Below, piece after piece: positions 34,374-43,558 of a stretch of DNA of 64,000 nt (within the stretch, counting starts at the first letter, position 1; each line of letters opens with the position of its first letter). The position numbers and the translations under genes are program-made. The notes under the pieces were generated by a model. The model was given only the letters and a program-made list of their open reading frames with translations. It did not search any database and was not told where the DNA came from. The stretch is taken from contig NZ_LQIS01000034.1 of the NCBI RefSeq assembly GCF_001499905.1, positions 124,001 to 188,000 on the forward strand, written 5' to 3'. This DNA is from Mycobacterium sp. GA-1285. Its GTDB lineage: Bacteria; Actinomycetota; Actinomycetes; Mycobacteriales; Mycobacteriaceae.

Positions 34374-35591
34374 GTGAAACGCACTGGACGCTCGATGTTG
34401 TGGATGCCAGTGATCGTCATGGCAGTGAGTGCTGTCGTGAGCGCCCCGATACGCCCTGCTCCGCCCGCTTCGCCACCCGAACCGGCGCCCACAGTCCGGT
34501 TAGTGGCGTCCGTGCAACCCCCGCCGATGGCGATACGAACCGGGCCCTCAGTTCCCGATCTCGAGCTGCCCGAATTGCTGATCTGGTGGCTGGAACGAAT
34601 CGTTGTCCCGCCGAGCGCCGGCGCCCCGTTCCCTGAGCCCAGCTTCCCGGACGTCGTCGGAGGCAATTCCATCGACAGCGCGATCAAGAACATCTACAAC
34701 GCGATCGAACCGTGGGTGGAATGGGGCTTCGACGTGGCCGCATACGCCGTCGGCTGGATCCCCTACGTCGGCTGGCTCGCCCCGCAGATCGAGATCTTCT
34801 ACAACTTCGGCGAACGCATCGTACGAAGCATCACGTTCAACATCGCCGACTGGCTCGGCGGGAACATCAGCTTCTGGGACGGGCTGGTCCGCGTCGCCGT
34901 CGACACCATCAATTCGTTCATCTTCCTCGCCAACGACCAGCTCGCCTTCTGGCTCCCGCCACTGCCGCCGATCCCTCCCATCGGCCCGTTCGCGGCCGAG
35001 GCCGCCGAAGCCGGGATACAGCTTTCCGCGCTGGACGAATCGACCCTGCGCGGGGAAACGGAGGGGGACCTGGACGACGGCGCCAAGGACGTCGACGAGA
35101 CGCTCACCCAGCGTCAGGGCATCGTCCAACAGGGCGTCAGCGAATTCGAGGGCGAGGTCGTCGGCGAACTCTCCGATATCGACGGGGCGCAGATCGAACA
35201 GGCGCCGGGGACCGAAAACCTCGAATTCGAGCCCAACGCCGACGGACCGACCGAGGGTGCCGAACGCCAACTCGAACTCGATGGTGAGAAGGAGTTGACG
35301 ACCACCAGCACGACGGACACCACGGTCACCGTGACAACGGGCGCCGCAACCGTTCAGGCGCAGGGCGAGGTCCGCGCGTCGGCGATTGCCACACCGACCG
35401 GCCCGTCGAATGAGCAGAAGCCCGACGGGTCGCTTGCCTTGGATGCAAAGAATGACCTCGAGGAGCTGTCACCCCAGGCGCCATCGACACAGGCGCCATC
35501 CTCGAATGACGCGGGTGGCGATCCGAACCCGCAGGCCGATTCGAACCAAGACGCGGCCGACGCGACCGGGTCCACGGCCGGCGCGACGTAG
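34374..35591 (+). CDS. Exported mycobacterial protein of the conserved aromatic-core family
   Basis: 405 residues. An N-terminal signal-like hydrophobic stretch (residues 8-25) and Pro-rich linker lead to a conserved-looking aromatic core at about 95-215: NAIEPWVEWGFDVAAYAVGW, then IPYVGWLAPQIEIFYNFGER and LANDQLAFWLPPLPPIPP. I have seen this core in many mycobacterial PE/PPE-like proteins of unknown function. The remainder is acidic, Thr/Ser/Pro-rich and low complexity. GTG start at 34374 with GGGAGGAA Shine-Dalgarno. It sits between fbiC and the Rv1171-like gene, the slot of PE12 in M. tuberculosis. Base composition is normal. Confidence 0.7.
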   Translation: MKRTGRSMLWMPVIVMAVSAVVSAPIRPAPPASPPEPAPTVRLVASVQPPPMAIRTGPSVPDLELPELLIWWLERIVVPPSAGAPFPEPSFPDVVGGNSIDSAIKNIYNAIEPWVEWGFDVAAYAVGWIPYVGWLAPQIEIFYNFGERIVRSITFNIADWLGGNISFWDGLVRVAVDTINSFIFLANDQLAFWLPPLPPIPPIGPFAAEAAEAGIQLSALDESTLRGETEGDLDDGAKDVDETLTQRQGIVQQGVSEFEGEVVGELSDIDGAQIEQAPGTENLEFEPNADGPTEGAERQLELDGEKELTTTSTTDTTVTVTTGAATVQAQGEVRASAIATPTGPSNEQKPDGSLALDAKNDLEELSPQAPSTQAPSSNDAGGDPNPQADSNQDAADATGSTAGAT

Positions 35592-35592
35592 G

Positions 35593-36024
35593 TCAGGTCT
35601 TCTTCACCGCCACCCACAGCACCGCCGCAGGCGGCAGCGTGCCCAGCACGAGGAGCAGCAACGCCGCGTACTCCATCACCCCGGTGCCGCCGAAGATGAT
35701 GTCGTCACCGGGCCCGCCCAGCGTCATCAGCGCCACGGTCAACAGCCAGCTCCACAACGGAAGGGCGGCAAGACGCGGCGACGAAGTCCAGTGCAGCGCG
35801 GCCCACACCAGCGCGGCGTTGACCAGGCCGGCGATCAGCGCGCTGATCGGAAAAGGGGTGGAACCCAGGCGGAGCGGAAGGAACATGGCCGCAGCGATGG
35901 CACACAGCACCCCATCGATGGCCAGCAGCGTCAGGACCGCCACGCTGCGAGGCGCGGTGGCAGGAGTGAGAGAGCTCAGGTCGGGATGCTGTCCAGCAAG
36001 CCGGTGAGGGAACCGATCACCCAC
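35593..36024 (-). CDS. Four-helix membrane protein (Rv1171-like)
   Basis: 143 residues from the GTG at 36024, with four hydrophobic segments and the central motif TLGGPGDDIIFGGTG. Corresponds by position and size to Rv1171, next to mshB. No function known. A shorter GTG start at 35943 would begin directly with the first helix, and a small ORF in another frame overlaps the 5' end, so the start is uncertain. Confidence 0.75.
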   Translation of the reverse strand: MGDRFPHRLAGQHPDLSSLTPATAPRSVAVLTLLAIDGVLCAIAAAMFLPLRLGSTPFPISALIAGLVNAALVWAALHWTSSPRLAALPLWSWLLTVALMTLGGPGDDIIFGGTGVMEYAALLLLVLGTLPPAAVLWVAVKKT

Positions 36025-36083
36025 TGCAGGCTGTCAAACCGGTCCTGCCAGTGCTGCAGGTTGGGATCGAGGTCTGGATCCAT
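35976..36083 (-). CDS. Possible 35-residue protein or translational leader
   Basis: ATG at 36083 after a good Shine-Dalgarno (GAAGGGA, 6 nt). Reads MDPDLDPNLQHWQDRFDSLQ, amphipathic, ending LDSIPT. Its TGA at 35976 lies inside the start region of the Rv1171-like gene in another frame, so it may couple translation of that gene. I do not recognise it, and it could be a chance ORF. Confidence 0.4.
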   Translation of the reverse strand: MDPDLDPNLQHWQDRFDSLQWVIGSLTGLLDSIPT

Positions 36084-36140
36084 GTGCCGTCCCTTCGTCG
36101 CGCCGCCGACTGCGGGTGAGCTTACTCTCTCTCGGCGCCG

Positions 36141-37052
36141 CTATCGAAGGTCCAGTCCGGCGAGTAGATCGGTCTCCCAGCCTCGACTGTCGCGTTCACC
36201 GGCCGTACCCGCGGCCAGGATGTAGTGCTCGACGGCGCCGACCGGCAGCGCGATGTCGTTGGACAGCGCAAACGAGCGATCGTCGGGGGCGACGTTGATC
36301 TGCGTGGCATGTGCGCGCATCGCCGCCACCTTGGCGCTCAGCCGTTCGGGATCCTCGATCACCGCGTCGATCTCGTCGTCGGGGTAGCCGAACGGCACCT
36401 CGTCCACGGTCACCCGAGTCCACTCGGCGGGTGCGTCGTCGATCCCGGCGAGTCCCTCGGCGATCGCGCCCTTCGACATCACCGCCCAATACACCTTCGG
36501 CACGATCCACGGTTCGCCCGGGAAGTCCGACCCCTGCGCGGCCGCCACGGCGGCCATCGTGACCTCGTGAGTGTGGATGTGGTCGGGATGGCCGTAGCCG
36601 CCCTGCGGGTCGTAGGTGACGACGACGTGCGGGCGCAGTTCGCGGATGACCGCGACCAGCGCGCCGACGGACTCGGCGGGATCGGCGTCGATGAACCTTC
36701 GGTGATGACGCCGCGGCGTGCCCGCCATCCCCGAGTCGCGCCAACGCCCGGCCCCGCCGAGAAACTCCGGTTCGTCGATGCCCAGCGCGTTGAGGGCCGC
36801 GGTCAGCTCGCCGATGCGGTATCCGCCGAGCTGATCGGCCTCGTCGACGGCCAGGTGTGCCCACCGCTCGCCGATCACCTCACCCTCCTCGCCGAGCGTG
36901 CACGTGACGACGCGCACGTGCGCACCGCGGGCGACGTAGTGGGCGATCGTCGCGCCCGTCGTGAGGGTCTCGTCGTCGGGATGGGCGTGCACGAACAACA
37001 GCCGTCCGGCGGGGGCGTCCAACGTGTCGGGGTCCATCGAGATGGAGTCCAT
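36141..37052 (-). CDS. mshB: Mycothiol biosynthesis deacetylase MshB
   Basis: 303 residues from the ATG at 37052, the length of Rv1170. Zinc metalloenzyme that removes acetate from GlcNAc-Ins in mycothiol synthesis. Metal motifs: FVHAHPDDETLTTGATIAHY (HPDDE) near residue 25 and GGYGHPDHIHTHEV (HPDH) near 150; EPEFLGGAGRWRDSGM is also typical. Earlier ATGs at 37085 or a later one at 37037 are possible. Divergent from the ClC gene. Confidence 0.96.
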   Translation of the reverse strand: MDSISMDPDTLDAPAGRLLFVHAHPDDETLTTGATIAHYVARGAHVRVVTCTLGEEGEVIGERWAHLAVDEADQLGGYRIGELTAALNALGIDEPEFLGGAGRWRDSGMAGTPRRHHRRFIDADPAESVGALVAVIRELRPHVVVTYDPQGGYGHPDHIHTHEVTMAAVAAAQGSDFPGEPWIVPKVYWAVMSKGAIAEGLAGIDDAPAEWTRVTVDEVPFGYPDDEIDAVIEDPERLSAKVAAMRAHATQINVAPDDRSFALSNDIALPVGAVEHYILAAGTAGERDSRGWETDLLAGLDLR

Positions 37053-37080
37053 TCGTACCAGCTTGCCCTGCCCGCTGGCA

Positions 37081-37086
37081 TACATT
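37081..37086 (+). promoter_or_regulatory. -10 element of the ClC channel gene (leaderless)
   Basis: TACATT followed by 6 nt and the GTG at 37093. Confidence 0.5.
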
Positions 37087-37092
37087 CACGAG

Positions 37093-38325
37093 GTGTCCCG
37101 GCGCACCGTCGAGTTCGGTTGCGCGATCGTCATCATCGGACTGCTCGCGGGCGTCGCGGGTGCGGCCACGACGCTGTTGCTACACGGCGTCGAACACCTC
37201 ACGTACCACTACTCGTTCGGCACGCTGCTGACCGGCGTCGGTCACAGCAGTCCGGTCCGGCGCGCCCTGGGTCCGATGGTCGGCGGGGCGCTGGCCGGCT
37301 GCGGGTGGTGGCTGCTGCGCCAGCGCACCGAGGTCCCGTCGCTGACGGCGGCGATCACCGAACCCCGCCGCCTGCCCCGAACACCGTTGTGCGTCGACGC
37401 CGCGCTGCAGGTGCTTCTCGTCGGGTCGGGCGCATCGTTGGGACGCGAGAGCGCGCCTCGCCAGATCGCTGCGGCCCTCGGCGATCTGGGGACGACGCGC
37501 CTGACCCTGACGTCCCGCGACCGCGAGATCCTGCTCGCCTGCGCGGTGGGCGCCGGGTTGGGCGCCGTCTACAGCGTGCCGTTGGGCGGCGCCCTGTTCA
37601 CCGCGAGCATCCTGCTCAAGACGTGGCATCCGCGCGCCGTCGGCGCGGCGCTGATCACGTCGAGCCTCGCCGTCGCGGTGGCCGCCCCGGTCACGCGGCT
37701 CGAGCATCCGTTGACGTGGCCGGATTTCGAGCTGTCGCCTCTGTTCGCGTTTCTGGCCGTGACCATTTCGCCGCTCGCGGCCGTCATCGGGCTGGCGTTC
37801 GCGCGGGTCATGTCCGCCGCGCGCCCGCGGGTGCAGAGGCGGTCGTGGGTGCTGGTTCCCGCGGTCGCCGCGGCCGGCCTGGCGACAGGTGTGTGTTCGA
37901 TCTGGTGGCCCGAGTTGCCCGGCAACGGCAGGAGCATCCTGACGGTCAGCGTGAACAGCTCGCTCACCCTTGGGCAAGCGGCCATGCTTCTGCTGCTCAA
38001 ACCGCTTCTCACCGCGGTGTTCCTTCACGCAGGCGCGGTCGGCGGGCTGATCACCCCGGCCTTGGCGACGGGCGCGGCGGCCGGGTCGCTCGTCGCGCTC
38101 GCGCTCAATGAATGGGCGGATACGAACCTTCACGGCTCCGCGCTGTCGCTGACGTGCGCGGCCGGTGTGCTGGCGATCACCCAGCGGTCACCGGCGTTCG
38201 CGGCGCTGTTCGTATGGGAGCTCGCTCATCCGCCCTACTGGCTGCTGGTGGTGTTCGCCATCGCGGCGTTCGCCGCGCACGGTCTGCGTGTCCTGCGCGA
38301 CAAGCGGGTCGCCGCCGCCGGTTGA
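37093..38325 (+). CDS. ClC-family chloride channel/antiporter
   Basis: 410 residues with about ten membrane helices. Filter motifs: LVGSGASLGRESAPRQ near residue 115 (the GREGP loop here is GRES, gating Glu kept), GAVYSVPLGGAL near 155 (normally GAxFxxPxxG) and AGAVGGLITPALATGA near 315. Members move Cl- or exchange Cl-/H+; which cannot be told by eye. It sits between mshB and lpqW, the position of PE11/PPE17 in M. tuberculosis. Confidence 0.88.
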   Translation: MSRRTVEFGCAIVIIGLLAGVAGAATTLLLHGVEHLTYHYSFGTLLTGVGHSSPVRRALGPMVGGALAGCGWWLLRQRTEVPSLTAAITEPRRLPRTPLCVDAALQVLLVGSGASLGRESAPRQIAAALGDLGTTRLTLTSRDREILLACAVGAGLGAVYSVPLGGALFTASILLKTWHPRAVGAALITSSLAVAVAAPVTRLEHPLTWPDFELSPLFAFLAVTISPLAAVIGLAFARVMSAARPRVQRRSWVLVPAVAAAGLATGVCSIWWPELPGNGRSILTVSVNSSLTLGQAAMLLLLKPLLTAVFLHAGAVGGLITPALATGAAAGSLVALALNEWADTNLHGSALSLTCAAGVLAITQRSPAFAALFVWELAHPPYWLLVVFAIAAFAAHGLRVLRDKRVAAAG

Positions 38326-38329
38326 GGTG

Positions 38330-40186
38330 CTACTGCTTGGTCTTCACCCATTCACCGGCGTCGCCGACGATGCCGACCGGAACGGCGCCGGACAGGCTGA
38401 CGTTCTGGACGCTGGGGCCCGACGCCACGATCGTGGTGTCCTGCAGGATCGGCAGCACCGTCGCCATGTTCCAGAGGCGCGGTTCGACGGCCGCGATGAC
38501 GTCGGCGATGTCTTCGCGGCCGTCGAGCGCGGCGTCGATCTTGGGCTGGATGCTGCGATCGCAGATCCCGGTGATGTTGCTCGGCGCCTGGACCAGCTCG
38601 ACCGAATCGGGATCGGGGCGCGGGCTCGGCGTCGTGGCGGTGGGCGTGGGCCGCGTCGTGGTTGGCGTCGGGGTGTCGGGAACCGTCGTCCTGGGGCCCG
38701 GTTGGGCGGTCGCCACCGGCGTCGCCTCCAGCGCCCGGCAGCCGTAGCGCGACGCGAGCGATGTGGCAAGATCCCCGCCCGCGCGGTTCCAGCCGACCAC
38801 GGCGTCGACGCGATTGTTGGGCAACGCATCGGCGTACAGAGCCACCGGATCGAGCGCCGACACCGACGCCGCGATGCCGACGTTGCGCAATTGGTCGGCG
38901 GCGGTATTGGCCACGGCCACCGACGTCGGGTCGTTGGCGGCCACCCCGATCACCAACGACAACGGCTCACCGTCCCTGGCGATGCGTCCGCGGTCACCAT
39001 CCGGGGGTGGGTGCCCGGGCGTGGGCGGTGCACTGGTCACGACCGGTTCCAACTCGTAACCCGAGTCGGCGAGTAACCCGAGCGCATCCTCCTTGGCCAT
39101 CGCGGGCGGTGCGGTGGGGACGTAACCGGGGTCCGACGGTGAGCGCACCTGAGCCTGCGCCAACGTCACCGTGTTGTCGTCGCCTGCGCCCACCGCGGCG
39201 AGAAGGTCGACGTCGAGTAGGCCCAGGATCGCCTCGCGCACTTGCGGATCCCGCAGCGCGGGCTGCTGGGCTCGCAGGCTCAACCGCATGACGCGCGGCG
39301 TGACGATCCGCGCCGTGCGCACGTCGGGGATCGCGGAGAGCTGGGCGAACACGGCCGACCCGCCGTGCACCTGGGCGACCTGCGTGTCACCGTTGCGGAT
39401 CGAATCGGCCAGCGCCGCCGAGTCGCCGCCCCGCCGGAACAACACCTGATCCGGTTTCGCGGGAGGGCCCCAGTACCGATCGTTGCGGGCCAGCAGGATC
39501 TCGTCGCGCTGCGGGTCGATGTTCTCGACGCGGAACTGACCGCCCGTCACGGGCAGGGCCCGCGCCAGGCCCGCGGCGAATCCGCCCGGCACGTCCTTGA
39601 CGATGTGAGCCGGCAGGATGTCGTTGAACAACTCGCGCCACGCCGGATACGGCTGAGAGAACGTCACGACCGCGGTCTTGCCGCCTTCGACCGATTGCAC
39701 GCCGGTGATCAGGTCGTAGCCCGCCGGATCGACGACTCCGGGTTGGCTGACCATCTGCTGCCACAGATACCAGTAGTCGTCGGCGGCGATGGGCGCGTTG
39801 TCGGTCCACGACGCCTCGGGGCGGATCTTGTAGGTAACCGTGAACGGATCTTGGCTCGTCACCTCGGCCGACTCCAACAACGTGGGGTCGAGCTCCCACC
39901 GCGACCCGGTCGGGGTTTTCGGATCGGCGATCGGCCGGAAGGAACTGGGCAGCACCAGCGAGCTGATCGCCGCGTTCACGGGCGACTGATCGGACAGCAG
40001 ATGCGGATTGAAACCCGGACCGATCCAGTCGATCGCCATGATGATCTGAGTCGCCTTCAACGGAGGAGGTGGCGGCGGCTGCAGCGTGTCGGTGCTCTGC
40101 GGCGCGGGCGGGGGGCTGACGGTGCAGGCCGCCACCAGTGTCACCATCGCGGACAACGTGGCGATGACGCGTCGGGGGCCGGGCAC
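38330..40186 (-). CDS. lpqW: Lipoprotein LpqW
   Basis: 618 residues (Rv1166 is 635). The signal peptide ends LVAAC/TVS with a lipobox at Cys, so the protein is lipid-anchored outside the membrane. The body has the oligopeptide-binding (SBP_bac_5) fold pattern, including TYKIRPEASWTDNAPIAADD in outline near residue 120. In M. smegmatis LpqW steers phosphatidylinositol mannosides toward lipomannan/LAM, and loss is suppressed by pimE mutations (recalled literature); pimE is 4 kb away. The GTG at 40186 is preferred because a TACCCT -10 lies 7 nt upstream. Confidence 0.93.
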   Translation of the reverse strand: MPGPRRVIATLSAMVTLVAACTVSPPPAPQSTDTLQPPPPPPLKATQIIMAIDWIGPGFNPHLLSDQSPVNAAISSLVLPSSFRPIADPKTPTGSRWELDPTLLESAEVTSQDPFTVTYKIRPEASWTDNAPIAADDYWYLWQQMVSQPGVVDPAGYDLITGVQSVEGGKTAVVTFSQPYPAWRELFNDILPAHIVKDVPGGFAAGLARALPVTGGQFRVENIDPQRDEILLARNDRYWGPPAKPDQVLFRRGGDSAALADSIRNGDTQVAQVHGGSAVFAQLSAIPDVRTARIVTPRVMRLSLRAQQPALRDPQVREAILGLLDVDLLAAVGAGDDNTVTLAQAQVRSPSDPGYVPTAPPAMAKEDALGLLADSGYELEPVVTSAPPTPGHPPPDGDRGRIARDGEPLSLVIGVAANDPTSVAVANTAADQLRNVGIAASVSALDPVALYADALPNNRVDAVVGWNRAGGDLATSLASRYGCRALEATPVATAQPGPRTTVPDTPTPTTTRPTPTATTPSPRPDPDSVELVQAPSNITGICDRSIQPKIDAALDGREDIADVIAAVEPRLWNMATVLPILQDTTIVASGPSVQNVSLSGAVPVGIVGDAGEWVKTKQ

Positions 40187-40193
40187 GCCCAAC

Positions 40194-40199
40194 AGGGTA
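40194..40199 (-). promoter_or_regulatory. -10 element of lpqW (leaderless)
   Basis: TACCCT on the minus strand, 7 nt before the lpqW GTG. Confidence 0.5.
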
Positions 40200-40241
40200 T
40201 CGGGCAGCCGTGGTACGCCCGCTCGATCGGCGGCCGCCGGT

Positions 40242-42131
40242 TCAGCCGCGGGCCTTCGCGCGGGCCTTGGCCCTGGCGCGCAGGCTCGCATTCAGCTCCA
40301 CCTTGCGCACGCGGACCACCTCGGGGGTGACCTCGACACATTCGTCCTCGGCGCAGAACTCCATGGCTTGCTCGAGGGTCAGTTCCAGCGGCCGGGCCAG
40401 CGTTTCGATGACGTCGGCCGTTGAGCTGCGCATGTTGGTGAGCTTCTTCTCGCGGGTGACGTTGACGTCGAGATCCTCGGCGCGCGGGTTGATGCCGACG
40501 ACCTGACCTTCGTAGGTGTCCTGGCCGGGCTCGACGAAGAACTGGCCGCGGTCGGCGAGCTGGATCATCGCGAACGGCGTGATCTGACCGCTGCGGTCGG
40601 AGACCAGCGAGCCGCTGTGGCGGGCGCGGATCTCCCCCGCCCACGGCCGGTAGCCGTCGAAGACGGCGTTGGCGATGCCGGTGCCGCGGGTGATGGTCAG
40701 GAAGTCGGTGCGAAAGCCGATGAGCCCGCGGCTCGGCACGACGAAGTCCATCCGCACCCAGCCGGCGGCGTGGTTGGTCATGTCCTCCATGCGCCCCTTG
40801 CGTGCGGCCATCAGCTGCGTGATGGCGCCGACGAACTCCTCGGGACAGTCGATGGTCATCGCCTCGTACGGCTCGTGCAGCTTGCCGTCGATGGTGCGCG
40901 TGACCACCTGCGGCTTGCCGACGGTCAGCTCGAATCCCTCGCGGCGCATCTGCTCGACGAGCACGGCCAGCGCCAGTTCGCCGCGGCCCTGCACCTCCCA
41001 CGCGTCCGGCCTGCCAATGTCGACGACCTTGATCGACACGTTGCCGACCAGTTCGGAGTCCAGGCGATTGCGCACCATCCGCGCGGTGAGCTTGTGGCCG
41101 GGGACCTTGCCCGCCAGCGGTGAGGTGTTGGTGCCGATGGTGACGGAGATGGCCGGCTCGTCGACGGTGATGCGAGGCAGCGCGTGCGCGTGGTCCGGGT
41201 CTGCCAAGGTGTCGCCGATCATGATCTCGGGCATGCCGGCGACCGCGACGATGTCACCGGCGATCGCCTCCTCCGTGGGGTTGCGTTCGACGCCCACGGT
41301 CGCCAGCAGTTCGGTGATCTTGGCGTTCGTGACGACCGGTACGCCGTCGACCTCGCGCATCCACGCAATCTGCTGGCCCTTGCGCAGCTTGCCGTTGTAG
41401 ATGCGGACCAGCGCCAGCCGGCCCAGGAACGCCGAGGCGTCGAGGTTGGTGACCAGCGCCTGCAGCGGGGCCTCGGGGTCGCCGCTGGGCGGCGGGATGT
41501 GCTCCATCAGCACGTCGAACAGCGGGTCGAGGTTGGTGCCGTCCGGGTTGTCGCCGTTGGCGGGCTCGGTGGTGCTGGCGATGCCGGCCCGACCGGACGC
41601 GTACAGCGTCGGCAGCCCGAGCGCCTCCTCGGCGGCCTTCTGCGCGTCCTCGTCGAGGTCCGACGCGACGTCGAGAAGCAGATCGTGACTCTCGGAGACG
41701 ACCTCGCTGATCCGCGCGTCCGGGCGGTCGGTCTTGTTGACCACGAGGATGACGGGCAAATGGGCGGCCAACGCCTTGCGGAGCACGAAACGGGTCTGCG
41801 GCAGTGGGCCCTCCGACGCGTCGACCAGCAGCAGCACACCGTCGACCATGGACAGGCCGCGTTCGACTTCGCCGCCGAAGTCGGCGTGCCCGGGGGTGTC
41901 GATGACATTAATGACGGTCACGCCGCCGTCGGCGTGGTGGCGGTGCACGGCGGTGTTCTTGGCGAGGATCGTGATGCCCTTCTCGCGTTCGAGGTCACCG
42001 GAATCCATGATGCGTTCGGTGGCGTCGTCACCGCGGTGGGTCAGGGCACCGGACTGGCGGAGCATGGCGTCGACCAGCGTCGTCTTCCCGTGGTCGACGT
42101 GTGCCACGATGGCGACGTTGCGAAAATCCAC
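40242..42131 (-). CDS. typA: Translational GTPase TypA/BipA
   Basis: 629 residues (Rv1165 is 628). Ribosome-binding GTPase of the EF-G family involved in stress and subunit assembly. Motifs: AHVDHGKTTL (G1) near residue 12, DTPGHADFGGE (G3) near 75, NKTD (G4) near 132, and the BipA C-terminal domains with DFVVPSRGLIGFRTDFLT near 430. The GTG at 42131 matches the usual (V/M)xDFRNVAIVAH start; GACAAT lies 6 nt upstream as a possible leaderless -10. Confidence 0.97.
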   Translation of the reverse strand: MDFRNVAIVAHVDHGKTTLVDAMLRQSGALTHRGDDATERIMDSGDLEREKGITILAKNTAVHRHHADGGVTVINVIDTPGHADFGGEVERGLSMVDGVLLLVDASEGPLPQTRFVLRKALAAHLPVILVVNKTDRPDARISEVVSESHDLLLDVASDLDEDAQKAAEEALGLPTLYASGRAGIASTTEPANGDNPDGTNLDPLFDVLMEHIPPPSGDPEAPLQALVTNLDASAFLGRLALVRIYNGKLRKGQQIAWMREVDGVPVVTNAKITELLATVGVERNPTEEAIAGDIVAVAGMPEIMIGDTLADPDHAHALPRITVDEPAISVTIGTNTSPLAGKVPGHKLTARMVRNRLDSELVGNVSIKVVDIGRPDAWEVQGRGELALAVLVEQMRREGFELTVGKPQVVTRTIDGKLHEPYEAMTIDCPEEFVGAITQLMAARKGRMEDMTNHAAGWVRMDFVVPSRGLIGFRTDFLTITRGTGIANAVFDGYRPWAGEIRARHSGSLVSDRSGQITPFAMIQLADRGQFFVEPGQDTYEGQVVGINPRAEDLDVNVTREKKLTNMRSSTADVIETLARPLELTLEQAMEFCAEDECVEVTPEVVRVRKVELNASLRARAKARAKARG

Positions 42132-42186
42132 CTCGAGATTGTCGCAGCGCGGTCGGCCAATCACGAAAACGAGAGATGCCCGTCAC

Positions 42187-42357
42187 TTGAAATCCAGCAA
42201 GCTCGCCGACCTCAAGCCGAAGAAGAGATGCTGCCGGAGCACGCCGCGCTGCAAACGCTGCCCGGTCGTCGTCCACCAGGTGCGCAAGGCCGAACGCAAC
42301 GGCATCCGCGGCAAGGATCTGGTGAAGGTGCACAAGCGGGCCCGCCGGACCCGCTGA
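42187..42357 (+). CDS. Small Cys-motif protein, 56 residues
   Basis: Likely TTG start at 42187, reading LKSSKLADLKPKKRCCRSTP then RCKRCPVVVH. The CC-x5-C-x2-CP set could bind zinc or a metal cluster, and the rest is strongly basic (KVHKRARRTR). I recall short proteins of this type next to typA in actinobacteria, but have no function for them. No ATG or GTG is available in frame before a stop, and the RBS is weak (GAGAG). Divergent from typA. Confidence 0.6.
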   Translation: MKSSKLADLKPKKRCCRSTPRCKRCPVVVHQVRKAERNGIRGKDLVKVHKRARRTR

Positions 42358-42436
42358 CCGCTGAATCGGTCGCACCGAACGTGCGCCTGTTGCGAAACGA
42401 GCGGCGATTTCTCGCACTGAGCGCACGCCCGCCGCG

Positions 42437-43525
42437 TCACGGGTAGGACAGCAGCACCAACACCCGCCCGCCGGGCGGCGGGTCGGGGAAATCGCTTTCG
42501 TCAAAGCCGTAGTACTCGCGCTGCGTCTCGGTGATGTGGTCGATCACCCGGCCTTGCGTGTGAATCTCGTTGTCCCGGACGTCCTTCATGACGCCGACGA
42601 AGTCGCGCACCGACAGCGACTCGGCCAGCAGCAGCGCTTCGCCACCGGACGGAAGACCCACGCGCACACCGGCTCCGGAGAAGTTGTTGCCGCCGCGGCC
42701 GGTCCCTCGCGGCGCCCAGTACACAGGGTCGCTAGCGACAGCACCGTCGACGCGCCGGTACTGACCCACGGCGTCGAGGCCGTCCGCAACGGTCACGACG
42801 GGCAGCTTGTCGATGGTGCGCAGTTGACCCCACCACATGTACGCCAGCGGAAGTCCGACGATCGCGTACACCATCACGATCAGCATGATCAGCGGCTTCC
42901 ACGCCATCTCCCAAGCCAGTCGGCGTTCGGGAACTCCTTGCGCGGCAGCATGATCGCCCACTTCGCGTCGACCGAACCGGAAGACATACCAGCTCAGCAA
43001 TCGCGCCACGGCCATGAGCGCCAGCACGATGAGCCCGACGACGCCTGCGACCCGCCAATAGAAGGTGCTGTCGCCGTGGTTGATCGTCATCAGCACCATC
43101 ACGGCCGGGACGGGCGCGGTGAGAAGAAGCAACAGTGAATACGAGGGATGACTTGTCAGGTATTCGTATTCGACGCGCCACGCCGGGTTTCCGCCGAACA
43201 CGGTGATATCGCCGACGTCGGCGCGCACCATCGGTGTCCACGAGCCCTGTCTCACCCGCGGCCGCACGAGGCTGCGAAAGAAAAAGAAACCACAGACCAG
43301 CGAGACGACCAAAGCGCCCCAGAACACACCCGGCATCGACTCGCCGGTGCCCGGCACGCCGAACGCACCGCGGATGTCGATGACCTTGGCGATGAAGAAG
43401 GTCAGCGGAATCGCGAAGAAGAACTCGACGAGCCACATCTGCACCAGTTGTGGAATGCGCGAGCCGATCCGGTCAAACGCGAGGACTCCTCGCCAGAGGA
43501 ACCGCAGGACGCGCATGGACGGCAA
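42437..43525 (-). CDS. Multi-pass membrane protein of unknown function
   Basis: 362 residues with five to six hydrophobic helices (about 30-50, 65-85, 125-145, 155-175, 210-235). A C-terminal soluble part follows, ending PPPGGRVLVLLSYP. I do not recognise the family. The soluble part after residue 245 may lie outside the membrane. It occupies the place where M. tuberculosis has narGHJI between typA and mutT2. Confidence 0.65.
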   Translation of the reverse strand: MPSMRVLRFLWRGVLAFDRIGSRIPQLVQMWLVEFFFAIPLTFFIAKVIDIRGAFGVPGTGESMPGVFWGALVVSLVCGFFFFRSLVRPRVRQGSWTPMVRADVGDITVFGGNPAWRVEYEYLTSHPSYSLLLLLTAPVPAVMVLMTINHGDSTFYWRVAGVVGLIVLALMAVARLLSWYVFRFGRREVGDHAAAQGVPERRLAWEMAWKPLIMLIVMVYAIVGLPLAYMWWGQLRTIDKLPVVTVADGLDAVGQYRRVDGAVASDPVYWAPRGTGRGGNNFSGAGVRVGLPSGGEALLLAESLSVRDFVGVMKDVRDNEIHTQGRVIDHITETQREYYGFDESDFPDPPPGGRVLVLLSYP

Positions 43526-43558
43526 GAATATGTGAGCGCGAACCCCTCGGCGGGCGAA

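Noticed and set aside
42358..42436. Terminator between the small Cys-motif gene and the convergent membrane protein gene
   Set aside because: Only short GTGCGC/GCGCAC arms are present, with a long loop and no T-tract, too weak to call.
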